13,076 nucleotides of DNA from Thiotrichaceae bacterium UBA7359 (GTDB lineage: Bacteria > Pseudomonadota > Gammaproteobacteria > Eutrophobiales > Eutrophobiaceae), in contig CAJJDJ010000068.1 of the NCBI GenBank assembly GCA_905182825.1, forward strand, positions 1 through 13,076, in the 5' to 3' direction. Of the stretch, positions 7,272 to 13,076 are shown one piece after another. The notes beneath the pieces were generated by a model. That model ran no database searches and was not told where the DNA came from. It was given only the letters and a program-made list of their open reading frames with translations. The first letter of the stretch is position 1. Every line of letters starts with the position of its first letter. Position numbers and translations under genes: made by a program.

Positions 7272-7511
7272 ATGTTTATTTGCAATTGTCGTGGATTAAA
7301 CGAACAGAAAGTTAAAGAGGCTGCTTGCACAGGAGTTAAAAAATGGCAAGATATCCACTCTTACTATGGCACTGAGCCTTCATGTGGGAAGTGCTCCGAA
7401 GAAATTCGCCAAATAATCTCTGAGCAAAAAGATGTACAAGTTGGTAAAAACCTATTTGCTCGATTATCGCAATGTGACTGGATAAGGAATGGCATCTTAA
7501 AATCTAAGTAA
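7272..7511 (+). CDS. bfd: Bacterioferritin-associated ferredoxin
   Basis: Small [2Fe-2S] protein that docks on bacterioferritin and passes electrons to its haem, so that stored Fe(III) is reduced and released under iron starvation. I start it at 7272, not at the ATG at 7257, because this gives MFICNC, matching the family start (E. coli MYVCLC), puts GGGG (7263-7266) at Shine-Dalgarno distance, and leaves a normal leader from the predicted promoter. Cluster ligands are Cys4, Cys6, Cys38 and Cys41 (SCGKC), the E. coli numbering exactly. At 79 aa it is about 15 residues longer than E. coli Bfd; the extra C-terminal part (LFARLSQCDWIRNGILKSK) is not recognised. Divergent from bfr, its functional partner. 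Confidence 0.93.
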   Translation: MFICNCRGLNEQKVKEAACTGVKKWQDIHSYYGTEPSCGKCSEEIRQIISEQKDVQVGKNLFARLSQCDWIRNGILKSK

Positions 7512-7692
7512 TCCCTATAGAGTTTTGTCAGCTTGTCAATCATCATTGGAAACAAGTATGTCACTGCCGTGTGACGGTGACTCTGGATATAGAAAGCTAA
7601 ATATATTTGTTAATATGAGAGAAATCGGAAAGACTCATTATAGAAACTGTAAATTAATGTCACGTAAAGAAAATACTTAATTATCGACCTAT

Positions 7693-8268
7693 TTAAAATA
7701 TCAGTTTACTAATGATTTTAAATTTTTCATGTGACGCATCGCGTAACCACTCAAACAAGACAGATTCAGTATTTAACAAATTGATATTGGCTTGTTTCAA
7801 ACGAGTTAAAGCTGATTCATAGCTTGTAAAGTCTCTAGATGCAATAGCATCAATAACAACATAAACATCAAATCCTGCCATCTTAAGTTCAACTGCGCTT
7901 TGGAATATACAAATATGTGCTTCGACTCCTGCAAGAATAATTTGTTTTTTGTTCAGTGAAGTTAAATGATCTTTAAAGCCATCAGCGCCTAAACAAGAAA
8001 AACAGGTCTTTTCAAAGGTCATCGTAGAACTAGCTAAGTTTTCTTTAATAAATGCTTCAGTCTTTCCTAGGCCTTTAGGATATTGGACAGTGGTTATAAC
8101 TGGAACATTTAATTCGTTTGCAGCATTTAATAATATAGCTGTATTTTTTCTCAAACGTTTGATTACTTTATCCGGTATAGCGTTAGTTAATTTCTCTTGC
8201 ACATCAATTATGATAAAAGAGCTATCTTCAATATTGCAAAAAATATTTTGCATGTTGGCTGATGTCAT
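7693..8268 (-). CDS. Isochorismatase-fold cysteine hydrolase
   Basis: Cytoplasmic alpha/beta hydrolase of the isochorismatase-like (YcaC-type) family, 191 aa. The catalytic triad can be placed: Asp22 in FIIIDVQEKL, Lys87 in FEKTCFSCL, and the nucleophile Cys120 in GVEAHICIFQSA, with the cis-peptide stretch just before it. The nicotinamidase metal site (D-x-H with a further His) is absent: the corresponding stretch is VITTVQYPKG, so this is not PncA. Substrate unknown. The ATG follows the tolC stop codon with no gap and no Shine-Dalgarno site, so translation is probably coupled to tolC. Met6 is a possible alternative start. It is the last gene of the methyltransferase-rhodanese-tolC operon. 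Confidence 0.88.
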   Translation of the reverse strand: MTSANMQNIFCNIEDSSFIIIDVQEKLTNAIPDKVIKRLRKNTAILLNAANELNVPVITTVQYPKGLGKTEAFIKENLASSTMTFEKTCFSCLGADGFKDHLTSLNKKQIILAGVEAHICIFQSAVELKMAGFDVYVVIDAIASRDFTSYESALTRLKQANINLLNTESVLFEWLRDASHEKFKIISKLIF

Positions 8269-9603
8269 TTATTTGGTTAACCAATCATTTATAAGCTCAA
8301 GATCTTCTGTGGTTAGATTACCTGCTGCTTGCTTAAGGCTTAATGTGTCTATTATATAATCATATTTGGACTGACTATAATTACGCCGTGCTTCAGATGT
8401 AGTGCGTTGTGATACTACAAGATCAACAGCAGTTCGTGTGCCGACATCAAAACCTACTTTTGTCGCTTCTAAGGCAGCCTCACTTGATACAACCGCTTGC
8501 TTTAACGCCTTCACTCGACTTATACCGTATATCACACCCAAGTAAGCTTCTCTTGTCATACGTTGTGCTGAGCGTCTTGCGCGTTCAAGAGAATATATTG
8601 CAATATTATAATTTTCATGTGCCTCTCTAATTTGAGAGCTGACTAAACCACCTGAATAGATTGGGATATTCAATTCAATTCCGATAGATGTTCCATGTTG
8701 TTTTGTAGAACCAAAACGACCACCAGAGGAGTCATATGTTTCTGCTGCCACTAAGTCAAGAGTAGGAAGACGTTCAGCAGATTGTCGTTTCACCTCCTTT
8801 TGAGCTATCTCTACAGCATGAGATGAGGCAATGATTCCCAAGTTTTGATCTAAAGATAATTGCGTCCATGCTTCTATCGCTTGAGGTTCAGGGCTGACTA
8901 ATGACATGCTCTCACCCAATTGATTAAATTCTATTATGTACTCACCAGTTAATTCACGCATCGCTTCGCGTGAATCATCTATAGCATTGTGCGCTTGAAT
9001 CTTTTGAGCCACAGCTAAATCATATCCTGCTTGCGCTTCATGTACATCAGTAATTGCACTTAAACCAACTTCAAAGCGTTGTTTAGCTTGTTCAAGTTGA
9101 CGGTTAAGTGATTTGACTTCCGTCTGAGCAAACTCAAGACTATCAACCTTGGCCAGAATATTGAAATAACGTTCGGCTATCCTAATAATCAATTCACCTT
9201 GTGCCTCGATGAGCTCCGCCTCAGCTTGCTTTATTTCACTTCCGGCTTGCTCTAAAGCGATAAATCTGTCACGCCTAAATAATGGTTGCGTTATACTTAA
9301 CCGATAACCACGGCTGTTAAAATTAACTTCACCACTAGAACCGACAGCTGCTCCACTATTGGAGATGTCTTGATCGTTTCTTGTAGTTTTCGCACTAAAA
9401 TTGATAGATGGAAGTAGTTGTGAAAAAGCTCGAGTGCGAGATTCAAGGACTATACGATGAGAAGCCAATTCCTGTAAATATTGCTGGTCATTTTTTTGAG
9501 ACAATTTATATACATAGGATAAATCAGCCCCAAAGCTATTAATTGAAAGTAAGAAACACAGTCCGAGTAGACTTGCTCTTTTTATAAGGTTATATATTTT
9601 CAT
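8269..9603 (-). CDS. tolC: TolC-family outer-membrane channel protein
   Basis: Outer-membrane exit duct for type I secretion and tripartite efflux pumps; trimers form a beta-barrel with a long periplasmic alpha-helical tunnel. It has 444 aa (E. coli TolC 493), with a Sec signal peptide cleaved about after residue 26 (SFGA). The mature N-terminus, DLSYVYKLSQKNDQQYL, is the usual TolC start. The two internally repeated halves are visible: LLPSINFSAKT with ITQPLFRRDRF, then RLPTLDLVAAETYD with LNIPIYSGGLV; each is followed by long helices ending GLSAITDVHEAQ and GTRTAVDLVVSQ. It lies 41 bp after the rhodanese gene, and no Shine-Dalgarno site is evident. No inner-membrane or adaptor pump genes are adjacent, so it may serve systems encoded elsewhere. 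Confidence 0.95.
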   Translation of the reverse strand: MKIYNLIKRASLLGLCFLLSINSFGADLSYVYKLSQKNDQQYLQELASHRIVLESRTRAFSQLLPSINFSAKTTRNDQDISNSGAAVGSSGEVNFNSRGYRLSITQPLFRRDRFIALEQAGSEIKQAEAELIEAQGELIIRIAERYFNILAKVDSLEFAQTEVKSLNRQLEQAKQRFEVGLSAITDVHEAQAGYDLAVAQKIQAHNAIDDSREAMRELTGEYIIEFNQLGESMSLVSPEPQAIEAWTQLSLDQNLGIIASSHAVEIAQKEVKRQSAERLPTLDLVAAETYDSSGGRFGSTKQHGTSIGIELNIPIYSGGLVSSQIREAHENYNIAIYSLERARRSAQRMTREAYLGVIYGISRVKALKQAVVSSEAALEATKVGFDVGTRTAVDLVVSQRTTSEARRNYSQSKYDYIIDTLSLKQAAGNLTTEDLELINDWLTK

Positions 9604-9644
9604 GAAGAATAATTCGGATCTAATTTATTTTTTTCGTTTGTTTA

Positions 9645-9962
9645 TCAATATTGAGCCATTAATGAATCAATAGATTTGGCCCAAGCATCAATGCCGCCTT
9701 CAAGATTTGTGATGTTAGTATAGTCTTTGCTTTCCAAATAACTGGCTACTTGAAGACTACGCATCCCATGATGGCAGATGACGATTATTTCATCATCTCG
9801 TTTAAATTTGTTCAGTATCTGTTCGATATTAGACATGCTGATATTTATGGAGTCTTCGATATTACATAAATCGTATTCCCATACTTCACGCACATCAAGT
9901 AGACGCGGTTTTTCTTCTGTATCAAGTTTTGATTTAAGAAGCGCTGGAGATATTGATTTCAT
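9645..9962 (-). CDS. Single-domain rhodanese-like sulfurtransferase
   Basis: A 105-aa one-domain rhodanese, probably cytoplasmic (no signal peptide). LLDVREVWEYDLCNIEDSINI is the conserved N-terminal part. The active-site loop CHHGMRS carries the persulfide-forming Cys63, and LEGGIDAWA closes the fold. Such proteins accept and pass on sulfane sulfur; the donor and acceptor cannot be inferred. It starts 6 bp after the methyltransferase stop codon and precedes tolC. The methyltransferase-rhodanese-tolC order is shared with other gammaproteobacteria, which suggests an old, conserved linkage whose logic is unclear. Confidence 0.93.
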   Translation of the reverse strand: MKSISPALLKSKLDTEEKPRLLDVREVWEYDLCNIEDSINISMSNIEQILNKFKRDDEIIVICHHGMRSLQVASYLESKDYTNITNLEGGIDAWAKSIDSLMAQY

Positions 9963-9968
9963 AAGCTA

Positions 9969-10622
9969 TTAAAATTCAAATTCATTTTTTTGTTTTGCTC
10001 CAATGAGTGTGAGTAAATCAGTCTCAAATAAGCTTTCATATGATGAGCTAGATTTATTTTTTTTTGTATATAGTCGTGCTTCCATAGAGGGTGATTCTCC
10101 AATTACGACAAATAGACGTCCATCTTCATTTAATAAATTTAAAAAGTTTTCATGCATTGTTGGTAATGAAGCACTAAATACAACAATATCATAACGTTCT
10201 GTTTTTTTTAACAAAGAGTATGCATCGCAGTTTTCGAGTTCTACATTTGTTAATTTAGTTTTTGATATTTTCTGATTAGCAGCATTAATAAAGTCAGGAA
10301 AGAAATCTATACTTTTAATTTTTTTTGCAGAGTGACCGAGCAGTGCTGTAAAGTAACCACAGCCAGTTCCAACTTCCAATATTGAGTCGCTAGGAGACAC
10401 ACCTAATGATTGCAGGATTCGAGCTTCTAATTTCGGAGCCATCGTTGTTTGACCGTGCCCAATCGGAATAGATGTATCTGCCAATGCCAGGTTCCTATAT
10501 GCTTCAGGGATAAATTCTTCACGATGAATTTCATTTAACAAATCTAGCACATTCTGATCGAGTACTTCCCAAGTTCTGATCTGTTGTTCAATCATATTGA
10601 ATCGGGCTTCTTTAAAATTCAT
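9969..10622 (-). CDS. Protein-L-isoaspartate O-methyltransferase family protein
   Basis: A 217-aa class I SAM-dependent methyltransferase of the PCMT family. The N-terminal part (ARFNMIEQQIRTW, REEFIPE) and the substrate-loop region IPIGHGQTTMAP precede SAM motif I, ILEVGTGCGYFTALL (residues about 81-95), followed by the acidic end of strand 2 (IDFFPDF). True repair enzymes read GxGQTISxP; here the Ser position is Met61, so repair of isoaspartyl residues should not be assumed. This tolC-linked paralogue group is common in gammaproteobacteria and is often annotated as PCMT. First gene of the rhodanese-tolC-hydrolase operon; AAGAGA upstream may serve as the ribosome site. Confidence 0.9.
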   Translation of the reverse strand: MNFKEARFNMIEQQIRTWEVLDQNVLDLLNEIHREEFIPEAYRNLALADTSIPIGHGQTTMAPKLEARILQSLGVSPSDSILEVGTGCGYFTALLGHSAKKIKSIDFFPDFINAANQKISKTKLTNVELENCDAYSLLKKTERYDIVVFSASLPTMHENFLNLLNEDGRLFVVIGESPSMEARLYTKKNKSSSSYESLFETDLLTLIGAKQKNEFEF

Positions 10623-10673
10623 ATTTTGATTTCTCTTAATGAATATGTGTATTTTTTTTATGTAATACTATGC

Positions 10674-10679
10674 ATTATA
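10674..10679 (-). promoter_or_regulatory. Possible -10 of the methyltransferase-tolC operon
   Basis: On the minus strand this is a perfect TATAAT, about 52 bp upstream of the methyltransferase ATG. No good -35 stands 16-18 bp further upstream (GCACTT or similar), so the promoter would be weak or activator-dependent. Confidence 0.35.
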
Positions 10680-10690
10680 TAGCATCACAC

Positions 10691-10771
10691 CAAGATAAGT
10701 GCAGCCTTTATGGCCTGAAATTGACTCTTAACCTGATCTTGTTAGTAATAGTTTATATAGTAAGGTTCTTG
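10691..10771 (+). promoter_or_regulatory. Decayed TPP (THI-box) riboswitch
   Basis: The + strand carries several TPP-riboswitch landmarks in the right order. These are GTGC (10699-10702); a small P3-like hairpin GCC-TTTAT-GGC (10704-10714); CTGAAA (10715-10720, consensus CTGAGA); a perfect ACCTGATC (10731-10738); TAAT (10746-10749); and GTAAGG near the end. CAAGA (10691-10695) can pair with TCTTG (10767-10771) as P1, and AACCT (10730-10734) with AGGTT (10763-10767) as P4, sharing one base. The pyrophosphate-side core (GCCAGCG-AGGG) and the P5 stem are not recognisable. I therefore infer a relic that probably no longer binds TPP. A possible thiC relic follows, the usual target of this switch. 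Confidence 0.45.
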
Positions 10772-10800
10772 TCATTGCGATTCATAATTATTTTAATGTG

Positions 10801-11000
10801 AAAGAGGCTATTTTTAATGAGTGTAATACCTGGATTTATATTAAGCGATATTAAATTATAAAAGTAATATGCTCTTTGCTCTAATTGCTAGTTTCGAAGT
10901 CGCTTATCTAAATCATATGATCTTATTTTAACAAAGCTTCATGAAGCTGAAATGGGAAGCAACTCTACTCGAATGGTTCATCCAAATATAGGTGATGTGA
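10801..11000 (+). pseudogene. thiC: Probable remnant of the 5' end of thiC
   Basis: ThiC makes the HMP-phosphate pyrimidine of thiamine. Here AAAGAGG (10801-10807) stands nine bases before an ATG (10817-10819) whose frame reads MSVIPGFILSDIKL and then stops. About 46 codons further on, where intact ThiC has its conserved S-R-K-x-Y-V-x-G-S-R-P-D-I-R-V motif, the reading NGKQLYSNGSS (from 10951) passes with a small frame change into HPNIG, resembling that motif with short deletions. Past about 11000 I recognise nothing, so most of the gene would be deleted. Support comes from the riboswitch-like element upstream and from thiC standing beside tolC in several gammaproteobacteria. Similarity is short and by eye; chance is possible. 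Confidence 0.35.
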
Positions 11001-11062
11001 CTAATGAAAAATGGTAATTTGATGAAATAGTCATCTGAATATGTAGTAATGAATATGGATGT

Positions 11063-12076
11063 CTAGCTTGTAATTGTTTGATTCGAATCATGACATGGAA
11101 AAAATTTATCAGTAGCTATATGTTCAAGAATAGTATCCTTACAGAAATCAAGCATGTTTTCTCGAATCTCAGCAGGATAGCCGATATTATTATTTTCTTC
11201 TTCCATAGGCGACGAAAATAGTTTTTCATCAGAATAAAGTTTTTCTACTTTTCTAAAATAAGCTTTTGGCAGCCTAAAACTTCCTAGACTGACAGAATGA
11301 ATTAAATTTGAGTCTATACTTGAAAATAGATGGGTGAATAATTCTGCATATTCTTTTTTATATTCTTTTGTATAAATAAGGGGATCAAAGCGTAAGCCTA
11401 TCAACCAACCTGCTTGTTGTAGATCAATTATTGCTCTAATCCTTTTTTCAACATTTGGTGTTTTGTGTTCGAGTGATGAAGCAATTTTATTGGGCGTAAA
11501 ACTAAACGCGATGATACAGTTTTGTATAGGGTCTCTTTTTAATATATTTCTAATTTGTGTACTCTTCGTTCTTAACTCAAGTAAGGCTTTTGAATTATTT
11601 TCAAAGAAGGGCAAGAATTCCTCAGTGAAATTAGTTACGGGATCGAGTGCAAGACTATCGCAATCGTAACCAGAGAAAAAATGAACAGATTGTTCACCAT
11701 GTTGATTTAATAATTTTTGCATATCAACGATAAAGTCCTCGTAGTTAATAAATAAAACGTAATGTGCAGATTGAAACATACCTTGTAGGAAGCAATAGCG
11801 ACAATCATATAAACAATTCAGCATATGTGAAAAATAATAATTATGTTCTGCTCCAAGTCCATACTGTTTTGGTGTGGGTAGTACCAGGCTCTTATGTTTC
11901 TTGGCGAGTATCAATGCGGGCTTTTTCTTTTGTAGTCTAAAATTCTGTGACTTGCGATTGAATATTTCACCATAACGCTTACAATCTATTTTCGTTGCAT
12001 TAGGAAAGCGCTTAATAATATCCAAAGTTCGTGGATGTTCTGCAATTTCTTCTTCTATATAAATCGTGTTAATCAT
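11063..12076 (-). CDS. Spore photoproduct lyase-like radical SAM protein
   Basis: A 337-aa cytoplasmic radical SAM protein of the SPL family (COG1533). The [4Fe-4S] motif is Cys88-x3-Cys92-x2-Cys95 (NCLYDCRYCFLQ), the SPL spacing. From memory, the B. subtilis enzyme aligns around it: CxYCYLQ, then FEAACTSDIVGID against FFSGYDCDSLALD, then a Lys in LRTKS. On this alignment the H-donor Cys of SPL is Tyr137, the following Tyr of CxYCY is Phe96, and a Cys139 lies two residues away. Known SPL repairs the UV spore photoproduct in DNA; this host shows no sign of sporulation, so a different lesion or substrate is likely. Its ATG lies inside the end of the phosphorylase gene (8-bp overlap). Last gene of the cassette. 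Confidence 0.85.
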   Translation of the reverse strand: MINTIYIEEEIAEHPRTLDIIKRFPNATKIDCKRYGEIFNRKSQNFRLQKKKPALILAKKHKSLVLPTPKQYGLGAEHNYYFSHMLNCLYDCRYCFLQGMFQSAHYVLFINYEDFIVDMQKLLNQHGEQSVHFFSGYDCDSLALDPVTNFTEEFLPFFENNSKALLELRTKSTQIRNILKRDPIQNCIIAFSFTPNKIASSLEHKTPNVEKRIRAIIDLQQAGWLIGLRFDPLIYTKEYKKEYAELFTHLFSSIDSNLIHSVSLGSFRLPKAYFRKVEKLYSDEKLFSSPMEEENNNIGYPAEIRENMLDFCKDTILEHIATDKFFPCHDSNQTITS

Positions 12077-12887
12077 AAATTATAAAATCTGATTCGATAA
12101 GTTTAGTTGTTATTTTTTTATGGAGTGATTTACCGTTCTTTACATTACGCACAAAGTACATAATGTCATCATTAGGGAATCTTACGGACCATTGGTTTAA
12201 TAAACGTAAGAGTTGTATACGTTCTGTTTTTGTCAAATGGTATTCTTCTATTAGAGTTTGATAATATTTTGGTGCAGTATTTATTGAACTTAATTCTTTT
12301 GCGAGTGGTTTAAGTAAATTCAAAAGTTGCACTATCTTCATATTGTTTTTTGAGATTAACTTTTTAACATAATCAGTCTTGATATTCTCAACGGAGTGTT
12401 GCTGATTGTCTGAAACTATCTTTAAACAATGAATTAACTCAGCAGTGCCGAGACGTAATGCCATTTGATAAAAGCCAGAAGCCTCCATGTCGAATAAGCT
12501 ATCTTGATACTGATATGATACAGCATCATGAGTTATTAATGGTGCATTAGTGCAATCTATGTCAAACAAAATTTGTGGATACCATGTTGTTCCAAATTGA
12601 TTGTCAGTAATCTTATTAATAAGACACGCTTCACCGATGGGGAGACTAGAGTGACCGGCAACACCAATGTTTAACCATATGTCAGCTGAAAAAGTGGAAA
12701 GACAAGCATGGTGATAAGTCACCGCTGCTGCCGCATTCATTTTCCCTACACCTGTAATAGCGAGGCTGATATTTTTATCTTCTGATCGATAGAGGCGGAA
12801 TAGGTCAAATTCTTTTATTTTAGATAAATTAAAATGCTGGATAATCGGTTCTGCTTCACAGGAAAGCGCGCAAAATAAATGAATCAT
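12069..12887 (-). CDS. Nucleoside phosphorylase/MTAN-fold protein with C-terminal extension
   Basis: A 272-aa protein. Residues 1-165 show the purine nucleoside phosphorylase/MTAN (PNP_UDP_1) fold: ALSCEAEP with Glu11 at the place of the MTAN general acid, TGVGKMNAAAA, LNIGVAGH, the purine/ribose site DMEASGF (Glu135), and IVSDN with Asp160. This fits cleavage of an N-glycosidic bond by water or phosphate; the substrate is unknown. Residues about 170-272 are a helical, Lys-rich extension (HLTKTERIQLLRLLNQW and onwards) that ordinary MTAN enzymes of about 230 aa lack. The ATG overlaps the upstream stop codon (ATGA), and the end overlaps the radical SAM gene by 8 bp, so all three are probably made together. 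Confidence 0.85.
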   Translation of the reverse strand: MIHLFCALSCEAEPIIQHFNLSKIKEFDLFRLYRSEDKNISLAITGVGKMNAAAAVTYHHACLSTFSADIWLNIGVAGHSSLPIGEACLINKITDNQFGTTWYPQILFDIDCTNAPLITHDAVSYQYQDSLFDMEASGFYQMALRLGTAELIHCLKIVSDNQQHSVENIKTDYVKKLISKNNMKIVQLLNLLKPLAKELSSINTAPKYYQTLIEEYHLTKTERIQLLRLLNQWSVRFPNDDIMYFVRNVKNGKSLHKKITTKLIESDFIIYD

Positions 12888-13076
12888 TGGTAGATCTTAA
12901 AATCATATTTATTAGTAAGGCAGGTGCTAATAAAAGTCTGCCAAGTCTTATTAGGTTGCCAAACATCTAACATATCTTGCTTTGCAATATTATCGTCATA
13001 GTCTTGTATGATGGCACGATATAAATAGATGAAACATGAGACACGCCAGTTATAAGCGCAATGTATTAATATATTT
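12884..13076 (-). CDS. Unrecognised protein, C-terminal 63 residues only
   Basis: The minus-strand frame is open from the window edge to a TGA at 12884-12886 that overlaps the phosphorylase start (ATGA). The 63 visible residues include NWRVSCFIYLYRAIIQDYDD and end CLTNKYDFKIYQ. They are rich in aromatic residues and contain no motif I recognise; the first half is hydrophobic but not clearly a membrane helix. The stop/start overlap strongly suggests it is the first visible gene of the phosphorylase-radical SAM cassette. The start and most of the gene lie outside the window. Confidence 0.65.
   Translation of the reverse strand, partial: NILIHCAYNWRVSCFIYLYRAIIQDYDDNIAKQDMLDVWQPNKTWQTFISTCLTNKYDFKIYQ

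Larger units (their letters stand above)
10623..11062. other. 440-bp intergenic region without intact genes
   Basis: Spacer between the end of the radical-SAM cassette and the start of the methyltransferase-tolC operon. It holds the possible tolC-operon -10, the riboswitch-like element and the suspected thiC remnant. All forward frames are broken by stops. The stretch 10892-11027 has an open frame of about 44 codons without a good start; it overlaps the suspected remnant and is not called as a gene. From about 11000 to 11062 I see nothing identifiable. Confidence 0.7.

Noticed and set aside
7559..7583. GTCAC/GTGAC hairpin after bfd
   Set aside because: Five-base stem without a following T-tract; not a convincing terminator.
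7693..8268. Nicotinamidase (PncA) as identity of the hydrolase
   Set aside because: The metal-binding Asp-x-His and following His are absent, although the Asp-Lys-Cys triad is present.
8090..8630. Plus-strand ORFs opposite the hydrolase and tolC genes
   Set aside because: Antisense shadows of well-supported genes, with no recognisable motifs.
11463..11669. Plus-strand ORF of 68 codons opposite the radical SAM gene
   Set aside because: Antisense to a gene with clear motifs; its hydrophobic, Ser-rich text is typical of shadow frames.

Overview
The window looks like chromosomal DNA from an AT-rich gammaproteobacterium (roughly one third G+C by eye). The clearest sign is the order pheS-pheT-ihfA-MerR regulator-tRNA-Pro(GGG), a conserved gammaproteobacterial arrangement. 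IhfA, GlmS, Bfr and Bfd also resemble their gammaproteobacterial relatives over full length. I cannot name the genus.

Left part (1-6249, all on +): the 3' two thirds of pheS, complete pheT, ihfA and a MerR-type regulator form a tight operon. A tRNA-Pro(GGG) gene, a small Sel1-repeat lipoprotein and glmS (amino-sugar supply for the cell wall and LPS) follow. A roughly 250 bp spacer holds weak hairpins and a doubtful 33-codon ORF.

Iron module (6504-7511): bacterioferritin (bfr, -) and bacterioferritin-associated ferredoxin (bfd, +) are divergent. The spacer carries a near-consensus Fur box, a second Fur-like site on the -10 of a strong bfd promoter, and a perfect 7-2-7 palindrome in the bfr leader. 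Bfr stores iron and Bfd supplies electrons to release it. Bfr has Thr at the position that is ferroxidase ligand Glu127 in the E. coli protein.

Envelope operon (10622 down to 7693, -): a protein-isoaspartate methyltransferase-family protein, a single-domain rhodanese, a TolC-type outer-membrane channel and an isochorismatase-fold hydrolase that starts directly after the tolC stop codon.

Spacer 10623-11062 (440 bp): this is the most interesting stretch. On the + strand it contains what looks like a decayed TPP riboswitch. After it come an intact Shine-Dalgarno/ATG and a broken echo of the ThiC N-terminal motif at the expected distance. In several gammaproteobacteria thiC lies beside this tolC operon, so I read the spacer as the scar of a lost thiC gene. 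That would imply loss of de novo synthesis of the thiamine pyrimidine.

Right part (13076 down to 11063, -): a translationally coupled cassette of an unrecognised gene (cut by the window end), a nucleoside-phosphorylase/MTAN-fold protein with an unusual C-terminal extension, and a spore-photoproduct-lyase-like radical SAM protein. The last has the CxxxCxxC cluster motif but appears to lack the usual hydrogen-donor Cys and the neighbouring Tyr. This cassette is the best candidate for an undescribed functional unit.

No CRISPR arrays, insertion sequences, prophage genes or rRNA genes were seen.
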